Shown here: positions 22,176-35,234 of the stretch, piece by piece
Layout: each line of letters starts with the position of its first letter
How positions within the stretch are numbered: the first letter of the stretch is position 1
Assembly (NCBI GenBank): GCA_033439265.1
Contig: JAVTVX010000019.1
Span: 16,146,039-16,210,038, forward strand
Source of the DNA: Dillenia suffruticosa
Lineage: Eukaryota > Streptophyta > Magnoliopsida > Dilleniales > Dilleniaceae
Direction of reading: 5' to 3'
Length of the DNA stretch: 64,000 nucleotides
Notes under the pieces: generated by a model
Databases searched by the model: none
The model's input: only the letters and a program-made list of their open reading frames with translations
What the model was told of the DNA's origin: nothing
Position numbers and translations under genes: made by a program

Positions 22176-23379
22176 TTTGGGACTAAACATGTGCTCAGGT
22201 TGATTTGGGTCCGAAAACCGACCCAATCGGCTCGAAAAAAGCCCGGCTCAATAACCAAACCATAGCTATAGTAACCCGGCCCGAACGGGGTACTGTAGCA
22301 GCCGGGCCGGTTCACAAGATTTTGGACGGCCTGGGCACAGAACAGGCCCAGAACCGGCCCGGCCAGGCCGGTTCCAACGGTCCCAACTGCTCTTTTTTTA
22401 AAATTTTTAAATTTTTTTTCCAATTTTACCCCTCCCAACAGTTATCAAACGGCTAGTTTTGAGATTATTTTGGTTTATAAGATCAAAAAATTTTCTTATA
22501 AATATCTTACACCTCATTTGTAAAATCTTCATAACAAAATATATATATTTCTCTGTCATTTACATTCTCTCAATATTACTACATTTTCTCAATTTTCATT
22601 ATTATTTCCATTATCATTTTCTTTTTGCCATTTTTATAATTCTCTATATAATTTTCATTACCATTTTCTATATCATTTCCACCAATTTTTACACTATTTC
22701 CATTATTCTTATTTCCATCATTTCCATTATCCTTATTTCCACTAATTTACACCCCATTTCCATTATCTACATTTCCACCATTATCCTTATTTCCATCATT
22801 TTATTCATTAAATACATTTTCATTAAATACAGTCTCAAATTTGTACTCTAAATTTTTGTGAAATCCATTGACTCAGTATGTAACGGCGTAATATGTATAG
22901 GAAAGTTTTGTCTGGAGACAACTAATTGTCAAAAGAAAGAAATACATAAACGATGACAGACAAGCTCCACCTCTTACCTGGAAACTTTCCTGGTGCTCTT
23001 GCTATAGAACGGTCTGAGTGGAGAAGGGAGAATTACAAATTTTCTACGACCTTCAATATTGATCAAGATTTGACAAGATTTCAAGATTTGGAGCTCAAAT
23101 TCAAGATTTTACGAAAAACAACTGCGTTATCCGTTAAATTGGTATATTTAAATTTTTTGCATCTTTATTTTCTTGCATTTGCATTACTTTTTTTTTAAAA
23201 AAAATTAAATCTTAATATATATTTTTTTAAAATTTAATCTTAAATTTCCTTTTAAAAATTTAATCTTATTTTTTTTAAAAAAAATTTAATCTTAAATTTC
23301 TTTTTAAAAATTTAATCGTATATTTTATTTTAAAAATTTATTCTTAATTTTTTAATAAAATGACCGGAATACACTCTTC

Positions 23380-25369
23380 CCAATTTTCTCAACAATCTTC
23401 TCTTCCTCCACTTTTTTTCAAGATGAAATTCCTGATAATATAGATATTGAAACTTTTTTCAAAAAAACTGAATCTAGTAACACATAATCTAATACAATAC
23501 GGACTAAAAAAGATGATATTAATATATTGACATTTTTTGAGAAAAAAATGAAGAACAAAAATCAATTTGTAAAATTTGTTATAAAAAATATAAAATTTTG
23601 AAAGGTTGGGAGGTAGACACATTTAGAAAACACTTAGTTAATAATCATTCAGATAAATTAGTACAAACAAAACAAATATAAATTGTTACAGGGGGAAATA
23701 ATATAATTGGTACATTTAAATATAATTCGGATAAAAAAATTGGACAAATAGAATGGACAGTAAGAAAAGAATTACCACATAATATAGTTGCATATCTCGT
23801 ATTTGAAAAATATGTACAAAAATATTTATAACTCGATTATAAAAAAAGTAGTAGAAGATCCGGAAAAAGTAGATCATTAGATAAATATCAAAAATTAAAA
23901 AATGGTATAATTACACAATTTATGACTAATAATTGTAAATTTTCATTAATTTCGTATAGTTGGAAAAATGAGTATAAAAAAGAATATTATATTGTAATAA
24001 TATGTTACTGGATAAATAATTCATGCTTTTTAGAAAAAAAAATTTTAACTTTTCAACGTTGAAAATTTTCACATTCCAATGCACATATAGCTAAAATAAT
24101 TTCAAATGTTGTTTATCACTATAGAATAAGTGATAGAATTTTTTCTATTTCATTTGATAATGTTTTGGCTAATATTACTGCGGTTAATAGTTTAAAAAAT
24201 TTTTTAAACACAATTTTAAATAGAATTTTTTTTCATGTTAAATGTGTATACCATATAATTAATTTATGTGTTGAGAATGGTTTAACAATGGAAGAACTAT
24301 TTTTAAAATCTATTCGCGATTTAATTTATCAAATAAGAAATTGTTTTGTAAAAATCCAAGAAATTAGACAATTATGTTTGTTACATAATAAAAAATATAA
24401 AAAATTTAAAATGGAATGTGACATTAGGTGGAATTTAACATATGACATGTTATAAGATATACTTTTTTTCTAAAATATTTTAATTGAATTTGTAAATTCA
24501 AATTACGAATATAGTTTTATTGATAATAACACTTTCGATTTTGCATTTACACTTACTAAATTATTAGGAAATTTTTATTTATGTACAAATTTATTTTCCG
24601 GATATTATTATCCAACTACTCATTTAATGTTACCAAATATTTGTAAAATTATTTATATATTTAATAAATTTGAAAATGAAGAAAAATTTGGTAAAATTGT
24701 TGTTTCTATGAAAACAAAATTTTAAAAATATTGTGAAAAATTTCTAATTTTATATTTAGTTGTAAGTGCATTGATCCATGTGTTAAAGTTGAAAATGCTG
24801 AAATATTAATAAATTGTTTTGCACAAACTTTTCTATCAGAAGCGTCTATTAACTCACATTTTTTAAAATAACAAATATTTTATACTTTACAAATAATATT
24901 TGAACTATATGAAAAGAAAAAAAATAATTTAAATACTAATAATGTAGGTAGTAGTAGTAGTAATAGCACTCAATAATTTTCATTTTCAATTAATCCCTTA
25001 CACATATTAGGAAAAAAATAAAGAAATTCGTTATCATCATTTAATAAATTACTTTTATATAAACAAATACGTAGGTTAGAAGATTTTGATAATACAGATT
25101 TATATGATATATTAGATTGGTGGAAAAATAATGTATCGTATTATCCAATTTTGGTTCAAATAACTAAAAATTTACTAACCATTCCGGTATCCACAGTGCC
25201 ATCGGAAAATACTTTTAGTGCAGTTGGTCGAGTGTTAACCGAAAAATATATAAATTTAGTGGACGACACTTTAAAATCCTTAATTTGCATTAAAGATTGG
25301 AATGATACAGAAAAAAGAATGCAAGAAAACATGAATGTCTCAGAAGATGATGAACAAGAAGTAAAATAA
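23380..25369 (+). pseudogene. hAT transposase (BED zinc finger to hATC dimerisation domain), dead
   Basis: In order the plus strand shows a BED-type finger (CKICYKKY near 23560, then FRKHLVNNHSD near 23620-23650), a linker, the RNase-H-like region (SFDNVLANITAVNSLKNF near 24150-24210, HVKCVYHIINLCV near 24235, DIRWNLTYDML near 24425), and the C-terminal hATC motif TIPVSTVPSENTFSAVGRVL (25170-25230), ending at a stop at 25369. The region has many stops and shifts (for example near 23680, 23830, 24060, 24455 and 24723), so it is inactive. The hATC end alone is still open for 72 codons. I do not see the N-terminal start clearly. Confidence 0.85.
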
Positions 25370-25472
25370 AAAGAATAATAATAATGTAATAAAAAAAAAT
25401 CAAAATGATATAAAAATCAAAATAATGTAATAAAAAAAAATTAGTGAATTTTAAAATCCAAATGATGAGTTT

Positions 25473-28049
25473 TGTAATACCCAAATAAAAAAAAGGGGGG
25501 GGGGAAATTAAAATCAGGGCTTAAAGCCCTAATTTTCTCCCCTCTCTCTCTCTCCCTCCCTCTCTCTCACTCTCTCTTTCCCTCTCTCACTCTCAGTCCG
25601 TCTCTTCCTCTCCCGCTGCCGCCGCCAGCACCGCCGCTAGCCACCATCGCCACCGCACCCAGCCGCCGCTGCTCCTCCCTCCTCACACGAGCGCGCTAGC
25701 CGCAGTGCCTTCCTCCTCCGTGCAGCACGATTTCCCGCTGCCATCCTCCGCCAAGCGCGATCGCTGCACCACCGCGAGTGCACCGACGCACGCGATAGCG
25801 GCAACGCGCGTGACTGCACATGAGAGCCCAGCGCGAGCCAGCGCGCGAGCCCAGCACGAGCCAGTGCACGAGCCCAGCGCAAGCAGTGCGCGACCCTCTG
25901 CACGAGCCCCTGCCCGCCTTTGCACGCTCCTGCACGAGCGCCTGCACGCCTCTGCACGAGCCCCAGCGCTCCCCAGCACGGGCTCCCTGTGCCAGCGCGC
26001 CCTCCAGCACGCCCCAACACGAGCACAGCGCGCTCCAGCGTGCGATCCACTGCTCGAGCACGCCCCAGCACGAGCACAGCGCGCGATCCACTGCTCAAGC
26101 GAGCCCCAGCACGAGCGCGAGCGCTCCAGCGCTCGACCACTCGATCCAGCTCGCGAGCGCGAGCCCTAGCCACTGCGGCCCAGTCCAGCACACGGCCCAG
26201 TCTGGCCCGCGTCCCACCAGACCCATCAGACCCGCAGGCCCACCAGGCCACCAGCCCATCAGCCCGTCAGCCAGCGGCCCACGAGCCCGCGACGGCCCGT
26301 GACAGTCCGTGAGCCTCTGCGAAGGTTTTAGATCAAATCGACGGGCGAACGACAGCTAGGTCTGAAACCCGAGGAACTCTAGGTGAGAGAAACACACTCA
26401 TTTCACAGTGTGAATAAATTTTCCCTTATTAGGGTTTTATTTGATATAAAAATTGATGATTTAATTAGGTTTGTCTTTTGGAGAGTCGTTGAAAAGTAGG
26501 GAGTGACCACCCTCCCTAGATAAGTGAATGAGACTCTAATCTCTTGCATAAAATAGTAAAACGTATTTTCTGTCGTATTTCGATAAAATATGCTTTTGAT
26601 ATGCATTGATCTGACGTATGATATTGAATTTCAAAACCGTTTTGTGATTATTGGAGTGTCTTGAAATATGTTTACTATGACTATGCATCCACGGTTTGAA
26701 ATGAAAACAAAACTTGTGCCATTACTTGATAATTGATAAATTTCATTTTCTATCGTTGCATTAATATGCTGTTTTGAAATGAATTGATGAGACGTTTTGT
26801 CACGCAAATTTAAAATGTTTTTGATGAACTACATGGGTTGGATGCCCACTAGTTATGTGATGATGTGATGATACTTGTGGGACGTTGTGCCCTGGGACGT
26901 TGTGCCCTTGTGATACTATGGGACGTTATGCCCTTGTGATACTATGATGATTCCGTAGCTACGAAGGGCGTTTGTAGAGGCACGGGTTGCTCGAATACGC
27001 TTATGCAGGAGGTATCCGCAAACGTCATTTATTCTAAAGGCTATAGGCGTGGCCGGTTGAACCCACGCAGGGGGAGGACGGTTGTGACGCCACCGTCTAG
27101 CACCGGGCGGGGTCCTATACACGTTGATGAGTTTGCTCCAGCGAACTCATGACTAACGTCGGGGTAGAGAGCGTTTTAAAGTCTATGCATAATAAAACCC
27201 CCGATGCGTCTGTCCTCGGTCACGGTTGACCTTTGCCAGGACCATTTTTGGCTCGCTTTGATATTACTTGATTTTAAATGGATGCATACATGCTTGTTAT
27301 CGTATGATTGATTTAATAAATTTCAAATTGCTAAACATATCATGTTTTGCCGCGAAAATGTAAATTTTGTTTCAAATGATGTTATTTGACACTCCAAATT
27401 GTTCACTCATGCTATTTATGCTTGATATTATCCCCCTCACTCACTGAGTATCTTCTCATGATACTCATCCCTCTCTTTTCCTTCCTCAGACAGGTTTATT
27501 GTGATAGAGCGACGTTACAGGCTCTAGAGCGGATTTGGTGTTCACGACGGTGAGATTTACTTTAAATAGAAATATGAACTCTTAAGTTAGTTTCGATCTT
27601 GCGAGATCTTGACATTGAGATCCGTAGTTGGCCGTGTACTTATTTTGGGATGACTGTATAATTTAACTCTCATATTTTCTTTGCATTGAGGCGATTGTAC
27701 GTATTTGAGTGTTATTTGGAAAAATTATTGTATCTTTCATAAAATTTAGGTCCGCTCGGTGTGGCGGCTGTTCATGCTCAAATTGAGCATGACAGTAGAG
27801 GTCTGTAGCTAGAACTGCTAGAAACTTGTAACCTTGGGTTGTTCTGGATGCTGGCGGTGGTGTGTGTTGATTTTGGAGATGCCGAGATGGCCATTTATTT
27901 AAATTACAGGTTGATTTTGATTATACAAGTTTAATTGTACACGGAAAACCTCCGATTTATGGGGAGGTTCTGACCGATTTTTTATAAAAATACAGCCGGC
28001 ATCCAAGGGTAACGGGCGGCTGTTCACGATCCCGGTTTGGGGCGTGACA
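25473..28049 (+). repeat. 5' LTR of the gypsy element (2,577 bases)
   Basis: It starts TGTAATACCC and ends GCGTGACA. From left to right it holds a CT-rich tract (25540-25610), a GC-rich block of GAGC/GCGC-type words (25620-26310), and short tandem repeats of a GGGACGTTGTGCCC unit at 26878-26945. Open frames in the GC-rich block are composition artefacts present in all frames. Confidence 0.92.
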
Positions 28050-28056
28050 GTTCTAT

Positions 28057-28074
28057 TGGTATTAGAGCCAGGTT
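28057..28074 (+). other. primer-binding site of the gypsy element
   Basis: TGGTATTAGAGCCAGGTT starts seven bases after the 5' LTR end and matches the initiator tRNA-Met primer-binding site with one mismatch (T for C at position 7). Confidence 0.85.
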
Positions 28075-28899
28075 GAGCGCTATATAAAAAGAAAATCTTG
28101 AAAATATTCCCGAGTGTGTTTGCGTTTAAAGTTCTCAATGTATGAGAGTTTCATACAATCATTTATATCCCTGCATATGGTCTTAGGAATTGAGTTTATC
28201 TATTTTAGGGGGTTAGATACTAATTCTTATCTAACCTAGCATTTCTTCATTTTCAAAGAAGGAACCAATGGAGATGGTTTTTAAATTGATGATTTCATTC
28301 ATTTTAGGAGGTTAGTTGTAACTAACCCTAATCCTTGAACAATGCCTAATGAGAATTCCTATATTGCGGAACCATGACGATTACATGGAGAGCTAGATAT
28401 GTACCCCCTGATTCACTTAAAGAGAGCGAGGATACTTCCTCATTTCTGGCGCCCCTTTCGGTGCCGAAGAATACATCCTCAAGGTGTGTGTTTTCTCCGG
28501 TACCTTTTCAGCCGGCTATTATACCAACGTCTTCACCATTTACTCTTGATATTTTCGGGTAAGAGTATGAGTGGTACACGGCACATGGGGTCCAGATGTC
28601 ACCCCATCACCTTTGATAGCAATGCCGATATCTACGGATGCGCTTATTTCTCCTACAATAGTTCTTACTCAAGCGGCACCAAATCGTCCATCGGTGGCCG
28701 TTCTTCTTACAGTTTCGAATCTGAGTTATAATAATTGCGCCATACTTAGGTGCATCCCTAAGATGACCTAGCTAGTCACGGGAGCTCGACAGTTGGGATG
28801 TACAGATTTTTTGACTTGGTGATGCTACGGTAGCAAAGCACTGAGTCAACTGAATCCGACGGATCTTGATAGATCTAGGCTTGCGCGAGGAGTATAGTC

Positions 28900-31800
28900 T
28901 ACGAGTAACTGAGAGACTATTCGATAGGGAAGCCCTCACTTGATGGGAGGCTATTTGCGATGAGGCTATAAATCATTGCGGCAAAGCGATTTCCTAATGG
29001 AATTCAACCGCAGATATTTCACGGAGTTTTAGCGGGACCATATCCCCAGTGGTTATATCACCGGCCCTAGTGCCATGAGCTAGGCCACTGCTCAGCGGCC
29101 TTTTCTTTGCCGCATATGCGGCAAGCACCACGCTCGAATAAATATGTAGAACACTTATTACATGCTTCCACTATGAGAAGCCAGGATATATCAGGAGTTT
29201 ATGCCCTGATTTGTGACTTGGAGGTTAGTTGGCTTTGAGTCATCGGAATACACCATATGTAGGACAGCAGGGAATACTTGCACATTCTAGTAACACTGCT
29301 CCACGGACTGTAGCCGGGAGCAATATAGTATTAGGTTTTCACGAGAGTAGTTGAGGGTGCAGGCCCTTGTGTATGCGATGACTCAGGAGGACGCTCTGGC
29401 GAACCCAGATATGATCGTGGGTAATCCTCCTGTGGTCCTTCCGTTTAGAGGTCCTTATGCACTGTTTCTTTTGAAATCGTATATTTTGTGATGATATGTA
29501 CGAACATGATTGTTACAGTACTAGAGGCTTAACTATTTTGATATACAGCTGTATATCCCTATTCTTTTCGTACTCTTAGTAAATTTTTCTTATTTTATTT
29601 TATTTTATTTTATTTTTTTTAAATCTTGGTGCTATGGAAATACATGGAGTCGACGTTTGTGTTCTTATTGGCACAAGGTCGAACTATTTCTATGTGAGAG
29701 TTTCTTTCGCTCAACAGTCGGATGGGCTGTTATCGTTACTTGATGAGAAGCTATTAGTTGTCGCTTCTCTTGGTGAGCAGTTGGTTAGAGATTCGTATAT
29801 AGAGAGTATGATGTCATGGCAGGTGGGACAGTGCTGAGAGCAAATCTGATCCCACTGGATATGACAGATTTCGATACCATTTTAGAGATAGATTAATTGT
29901 ATAGTTATAGAGTTTCCTTAGATTATTTTATCAAGAAAGACAATTTTTGGAGGCCTGAAGGGCCACCACTGACGTTTGCGAGTGAGAGACGGGTGTTACC
30001 CCGTGGTAATGTATTAGTGAGGAAAGCCAGACGTATATTAAGTCGGTGATGTATGACAGATCTGACACATATGATCGATACCACCATATAGAATCCGAGA
30101 CTTAATGAGATTCTGGTGGTACAGAAGTTTCCTGAAGTATTTCCCGAGGAGCACCCTAATTATCATTGATTCGGAAGTTCAATTTTGAGATTGATTTGGC
30201 TCTAGGGATTACTCTTATTTCTATTCCGCCATATAGAATGGTACCATTTGAGCTGAGAGAGATCAAGATTTAACTACAAAAATTGTTTGATAAATAATTC
30301 ATCCATCCAAGCACCACACCTTAGGGTGCTTCGGTATTATTTGTAAAGAAGAAATATAGAACACTTAAACTTGTTATGGATTATTGGTAGTTGACTAAGG
30401 TCACTACTAAGGATTGATATTCATTTTCCCACATCGATGATTTGTTTGATCAGCTTCTCGGTGATAAGGTCTTTTCGAAGATAAATCTTCGATCGCGTTA
30501 TACTCGGTTATGGGTTAGGGTCGAGGATCTGTCCAAAAATCGCAATTCCGTATCAGCATGGACACTTTGAGTCCTTGGTCATGCCATTTGGGCTGACCAA
30601 TGTCCTAGCTGCATTTATGGACCGAATAGATCGGGTCTTTTATGAATTTCCTAGATCGATTTGTTATCGTTTCCACTGATGACATCCTAGACAGCTTGCA
30701 GAGTGTTGAGGAGCATGCTCAGTGTCTTACTCTCAGACGACAGAGAGAGTGCTTACCCCTCTTTATTGGTGGGACTCCGTACCTTAGGAGTCAGTGTGGT
30801 TAATGATGTGTGAGAAGTATCATTAGCCAGATATGAGGACAGACAGACCTTGTTCAACCATTTCAGAGACTTCGGATTCCGAGAGAACGGATAGATAGTG
30901 TTTGGAGAACGGATTTGTATTTCAGTTGACATTGATTTCCGCAAGGCCATACTTAAGGAGGCACACTCCTCAACTTAAGCATTCATCAAGGTAGTATCAA
31001 GATGTATTGGACTATTCGGGATAGTTATTGGTGGCCTAACATGAAATGAGAAATTGAGGATTTTGTGGCAAGATGTTTAGCGCCAATAGGTAAAAGGCCG
31101 AGCACCAGCGTTTAGCTGGTACTTCACAGCCTTTTTTTTTCCCATTCTTGAGTGGGAGTGGGAGTATGTTACGATAGACTTCGTAGTAGAGTTGCATCAG
31201 ACTTTGACACAGTATGATGCCATTTGGATGATAGCTAATTAATTTACTCGGTCTGTATATTTTCTCCTTAATCACAACAGAAGCGTGTTGAGCCCAGAAT
31301 GCAAGAGGCTTTGGGCACGCGGCTTCGTTTTAGTACAACATATCACCCACAGACAGATGGTCAGTCGAAGAGGACCATTCAGACACTCGAGAATTTATTT
31401 CGGGTTTGTGTTATGGATTTTCGGGGTAGTTGGTATAGGCATTTACCGTTGATGGAGTTTGCGTATAATAATAGTTATCAGGCCAGTATCGGCATGCCAC
31501 CCTATGAGGCACTCTACGGTAGGAAGTGTCGTACCCCGTTGTGCTGGGATGAGGTAGGCGAGAGACGCCTTACCATTGTTGAGTTAGTCGAGGAGACTAA
31601 AGAAAAGGTCAGAGTGATCCGCGAGCGGATGAAAGCTGCCCAAGACAGATAGTGGGCATATGCGGATCGAAAACGCCGACCTTTAGAGTTTGAGGTGGGC
31701 GATATGGTGTTCTTGAGGATTTCTCCCTTGAGGGGATTAGTACGACATCGGCAGCGGGGCAAGTTGAGTCCCAGGTACATTGGCCCGTTCCGTTTCCTCA

Positions 31801-32145
31801 GTAGGGTTGGGAGCGTGGCATACAGGCTAGAGCTGCCAGATGAATTATCTCGGATCCATGATGTCTTCCATTATCTCGGATCCATGATGTCTTCCATGTA
31901 TCAGTGTTGAGGAAGTACATCTCAGATCCTTCACACATTTTGGAGCCTCCGCCGATAGAAATGCGAGAGGACTTGAGCTTACCTGTCCAGCCCGTGATTA
32001 TTTTGGATCGACAGGTCAGAAAGCTACGGAGTAAAGAGATTCCTCTTGTTAGAGTTTTGTAGAGGAGCGACTAGGTCGAGGAATAGACCTGGGAGCCTGA
32101 GGAAGCCATGAGGAAACAGCACCCCCAGTTGTTTGCTGCTTAGCT
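28900..32145 (+). pseudogene. gypsy gag-pol remnant (protease, RT, integrase, C-terminal region)
   Basis: A zinc-knuckle-like CRICGKHH lies near 29095. The protease site near 29655 reads VLIGTRSNYF where the family has VLIDTGS, so the catalytic D is lost. RT traces include PPYRMVPFELREI (near 30220), FVKKKYRTLKLVMDYW (near 30340) and FSHIDDLFDQLLGDKVFSKI (near 30425). Integrase follows: WEWEYVTIDFVVELHQTL (near 31155), TYHPQTDGQSKRTIQTLEN, EFAYNNSYQASIGMPPYEAL, then GPFRFLSRVGSVAYRLELP and a VEE.TWEPE tail typical of chromoviral elements. Stops and shifts occur in every domain. Confidence 0.88.
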
Positions 32146-32191
32146 TTCTTTTAGTTTCGAGAACGAAACTTGTTTTTAGGGGGTTAGAAAA

Positions 32192-34777
32192 TGTAATACC
32201 CAAATAAAAAAAAATAATAAAGGAGGGAAATTAAAATTAGGGCTTAAAGCCCTAATTTTCTCCCCTCTCTCTCTCTCCCTCTCTCTCTCTCTCTCTCACT
32301 CTCTCTCTTTCCCTCTCTCTCTCACTCCGTCTCTTCCTCTCCCGCTGCCGCCGCCAGCACCGCCGCTTGCCACCATCGCCACCGCACCCAGCCGCCGCTG
32401 CTCCTCTCTCCTCACCCGAGCGCGCTAGCCGCAGCGCCTTCCTCCTCCGCGCAGCACGATCTCCCGCTGCCATCCTCCGCCAAGCGCGATCGCTGCACCA
32501 CCGCGAGTACACCAACGCACGCGATAGCGGCAGCGCGTGCGACAGCACGCGAGAGCCCAGGACAACACGCGATAGCCCAGCGCGAGCCTAGTACGAGCTA
32601 GCGCACGAGCCCAGCACGAGCAGTGCGCGACCCTCTGTACGAGCCCCTGCGCGCCTCTGCATGCTCCTGCACGAGTGCCTGTACGCCCTTGCGCGCCTCT
32701 GCACGAGCCCCAGTGCTCCCCAGCACGGGCTCCCCTCCCCTGTGCCAGCGCGCCCTCCAGCACGCCCTCCAGCACGCCCCAACACGAACACAGCGTGCTC
32801 CAGCTCGCGATCTACTGCTTGAGCACGCCCTAGCACGAGCACAGCGTGTTCCAGCGCGCGATCCACTGCTCGAGCGCGCCCCAGCACGAGCGCGAGCGCT
32901 CCAGCGCGCGACCCACTGCTCGAGCACTCGATCCAGCTCGCGTACGCGAGCCCTAGCCACTGCGGCCTAGTCCGGCCCGCGGCCTACCAGACCCATCAGA
33001 CCCGCAGGCCCACCAGGCCGCCAGCCTATTAGTCCGTGAGCCTCTGCGAAGGTTTTAGACCAAATCGACGGGCGAACAATAGCTAGGTTTGAAACCCGAG
33101 GAAGTCTAGGTGAGAGAAACGCACTCACTTCACAGTGTGAATAAATTTTCCCTTATTAGGGTTTTATTTGATATAAAATTTGATAATTTAATTAGGTTTG
33201 TCTTTTGGAGAGTCGTTGAAAAGTAGGGAGTGACCACCCTCCCTAAATAAGTGAGTGGGACTCTAATCTCTTGCATAAAATAGTAAAACGTATTTTTTGC
33301 CGTATTTTTGATAAAACATGCTTTTGATATGCATTGATCTGACGTATGATATTGAATTTCAAAACCGTTTTGTGATTATTGGAGTGTCTTGAAATATGTT
33401 TACGATGACTATGTATCCATGGTTTGAAATGAAAATAAAACTTGTGCCATTACTTGATAATTGATAAATTTCATTTTCTATCGTTGTATTAATATGCTGT
33501 TTTGAAATGAATTGATGAGACGTATTGGCACGCAAATTTAAAATATTTTTGATGAACTACGTAGGTTGGATGCCCACTAGTTATTTGATAATGTGATGAT
33601 ACTTGTGGGACGTTGTGCCCTGGGACGTTGTGCTCTTGTGATACTATGGGACGTTGTGCCCTTGTGATACTATAATGATTCCGTAGCTACGAAGGGCGTT
33701 TGTAGAGGCACGGGTTGCCCGGATACACTTCTGCAGGAGGTATCTGCAAATGTCATTTATTCTAAAGGCTATAGGCGCGGCCGGTTGAACCCACGTAGGG
33801 GGAGGACGGTTGTGACGCCACCGTTTAGCACCGAGAGGGGTCCTATACACGTTGATGAGTTAGCCCCAGCGAACTCATGGCCAACGTTGGGGTAGAGAGC
33901 GTTTTAAAGTCTATGTATAATAAAACCCCCGATGCGCTTGTCCTCGGTCACGGTTGACCTTTGCCAGAACCATTTTTGGCTCGCTCTGATGTTACTTGAT
34001 TTTAAATAGATGCTTACATGCTTGTTATCGTATGATTGATTTAATAAATTTCAAATTGCTAAACATATCATGTTTTGCCGCGAAAATGTAAATTTTGTTT
34101 CAAATGATATTATTTGACACTCCAAATTGTTCACTCATACTATTTATGCTTGATATTATCTCCCTCACTCACTGAATATCTTCTCATGATACTCATCCCT
34201 CTCTTTTCCTTCCTCAGATAGGTTTATTGTGATAGAGCGACGTTATAGGCTCTAGAGCGGATTTGGTGTTCACGATGGTGAGATTTACTTTAAATAGAAA
34301 TATGAACCCTTAAGTTAGTTTCGACCCTGCGAGGTCTTGACATTGAGGTCTGTAGTTGGCCGTGTATTTATTTTGGGATGACTGTATAATTTAACTCTCA
34401 TATTTTCTTTGCATTGAGGCGATTGTATGTATTTGAGTGTTACTTGGGAAAATTATTGTATCTTTCATAAAATTTAGGTCCGCTCGGTGTGGCGGCTATT
34501 CATGCTCAAATTGGGCATGACAGTAGAGGTTTGTGGCTAAGACTGCTAGAAGCTTGTAGCTTTGCGTTGTTCTGGATGCTGGTGGTGGTGTGTGTTGATT
34601 TTGGAGAGGCCGAGATGACCATTTATTTAAATTACAGGTTGATTTTGATTATACAGCTTTAATTGTACACGGGAAACCTCCGATTTACGGGGAGGTTCTG
34701 CCCGATTTTTTGTAAAAATACAGTCGGCATCCAAGGGCAACGGGCAGCTGTTCACGATCCCGGTTTGGGGCGTGACA
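32192..34777 (+). repeat. 3' LTR of the gypsy element (2,586 bases)
   Basis: Same ends and internal order as the 5' LTR: CT-rich tract 32260-32340, GC-rich block 32340-33040, GGGACGTTGTGCCC repeats at 33606-33670. A purine-rich stretch TTTTTAGGGGGTTAGAAAA just upstream (32174-32191) is the likely polypurine tract. Confidence 0.92.
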
Positions 34778-35234
34778 AGTTTGGTAGTAGACGTACACCA
34801 AATTCGGTAGAACCACTCTAAAAATTTTATATCTCTAATTTTTAATTTATTTTTTTTTATAAAATGTGGATTAAAAAAAACAAAATGAAAAAATAAATCA
34901 TTACAAAAAAGTAAAAAACAAAACAACAACAAAGTTAAAAAAATGGAATTACAAAAATAAAATATAATTAAAAAATAGAGTTACAAAAAAAAAGAGTTAA
35001 AAAAGGACAATAGAAAAAAAAAATTTAGGGCCGAACCGGGCCCGGCCCTGTGTGAAGCAGCCCGCTGGTTCCGGTTCAGCGGGCCGGGCCAGTTCAACTT
35101 AAAAGAATTTGGAGCTGGCCGGTTCGGCGCAGCGAGCTTGGCCCGCGGTTCCAGGAACGACCCTTGAATCGGACCGGGCCCGGCCCGGTTACAACACTAT
35201 TGGGGGCCGGGCCGGTTACAACACTATTGGGGAC

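Larger units (their letters stand above)
25468..34782 (+). mobile_element. Ty3/gypsy chromovirus-like LTR retrotransposon (Tekay/Del type), degraded, nested in hAT
   Basis: The element is 25473-34777, flanked by the 5-bp target duplication AGTTT (25468-25472 and 34778-34782). LTRs begin TGTAATACCCAAAT and end GGGGCGTGACA. Internal DNA is only about 4.1 kb, shorter than a complete gag-pol, and the coding region is full of stops and gaps. The two LTRs differ at many positions and by insertions/deletions (for example about 35-40 bases present at 26258-26300 are missing near 33030), so the insertion is old. The clade call rests on integrase C-terminal motifs and very long LTRs. Confidence 0.92.
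22176..35234 (+). mobile_element. autonomous-type hAT element, decayed and split by a nested gypsy element
   Basis: The element is 22184-35226. The 8-bp target duplication is TTTGGGAC (22176-22183) and TTGGGGAC (35227-35234), one mismatch. Both ends are GC-rich CCGGCCC blocks of the same family as the MITE at 10539-10944. Removing the 9.3-kb nested gypsy element leaves about 3.7 kb, normal for an autonomous hAT. It encodes a broken hAT transposase on the plus strand. The right terminus is doubled: GGCCGGTTACAACACTATTG occurs twice, about 24 bases apart. Confidence 0.85.

Noticed and set aside
22459..22851. 130-codon hydrophobic frame rich in I, F and Y
   Set aside because: AT-rich repetitive TTTCCATTATT-type sequence inside the hAT element gives it by composition.
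25637..26312. Long open frames on both strands, rich in A, R, S and P
   Set aside because: They lie in a GC-rich simple-pattern block of an LTR, exist in several frames at once, and have mirror versions in the other LTR; composition explains them.
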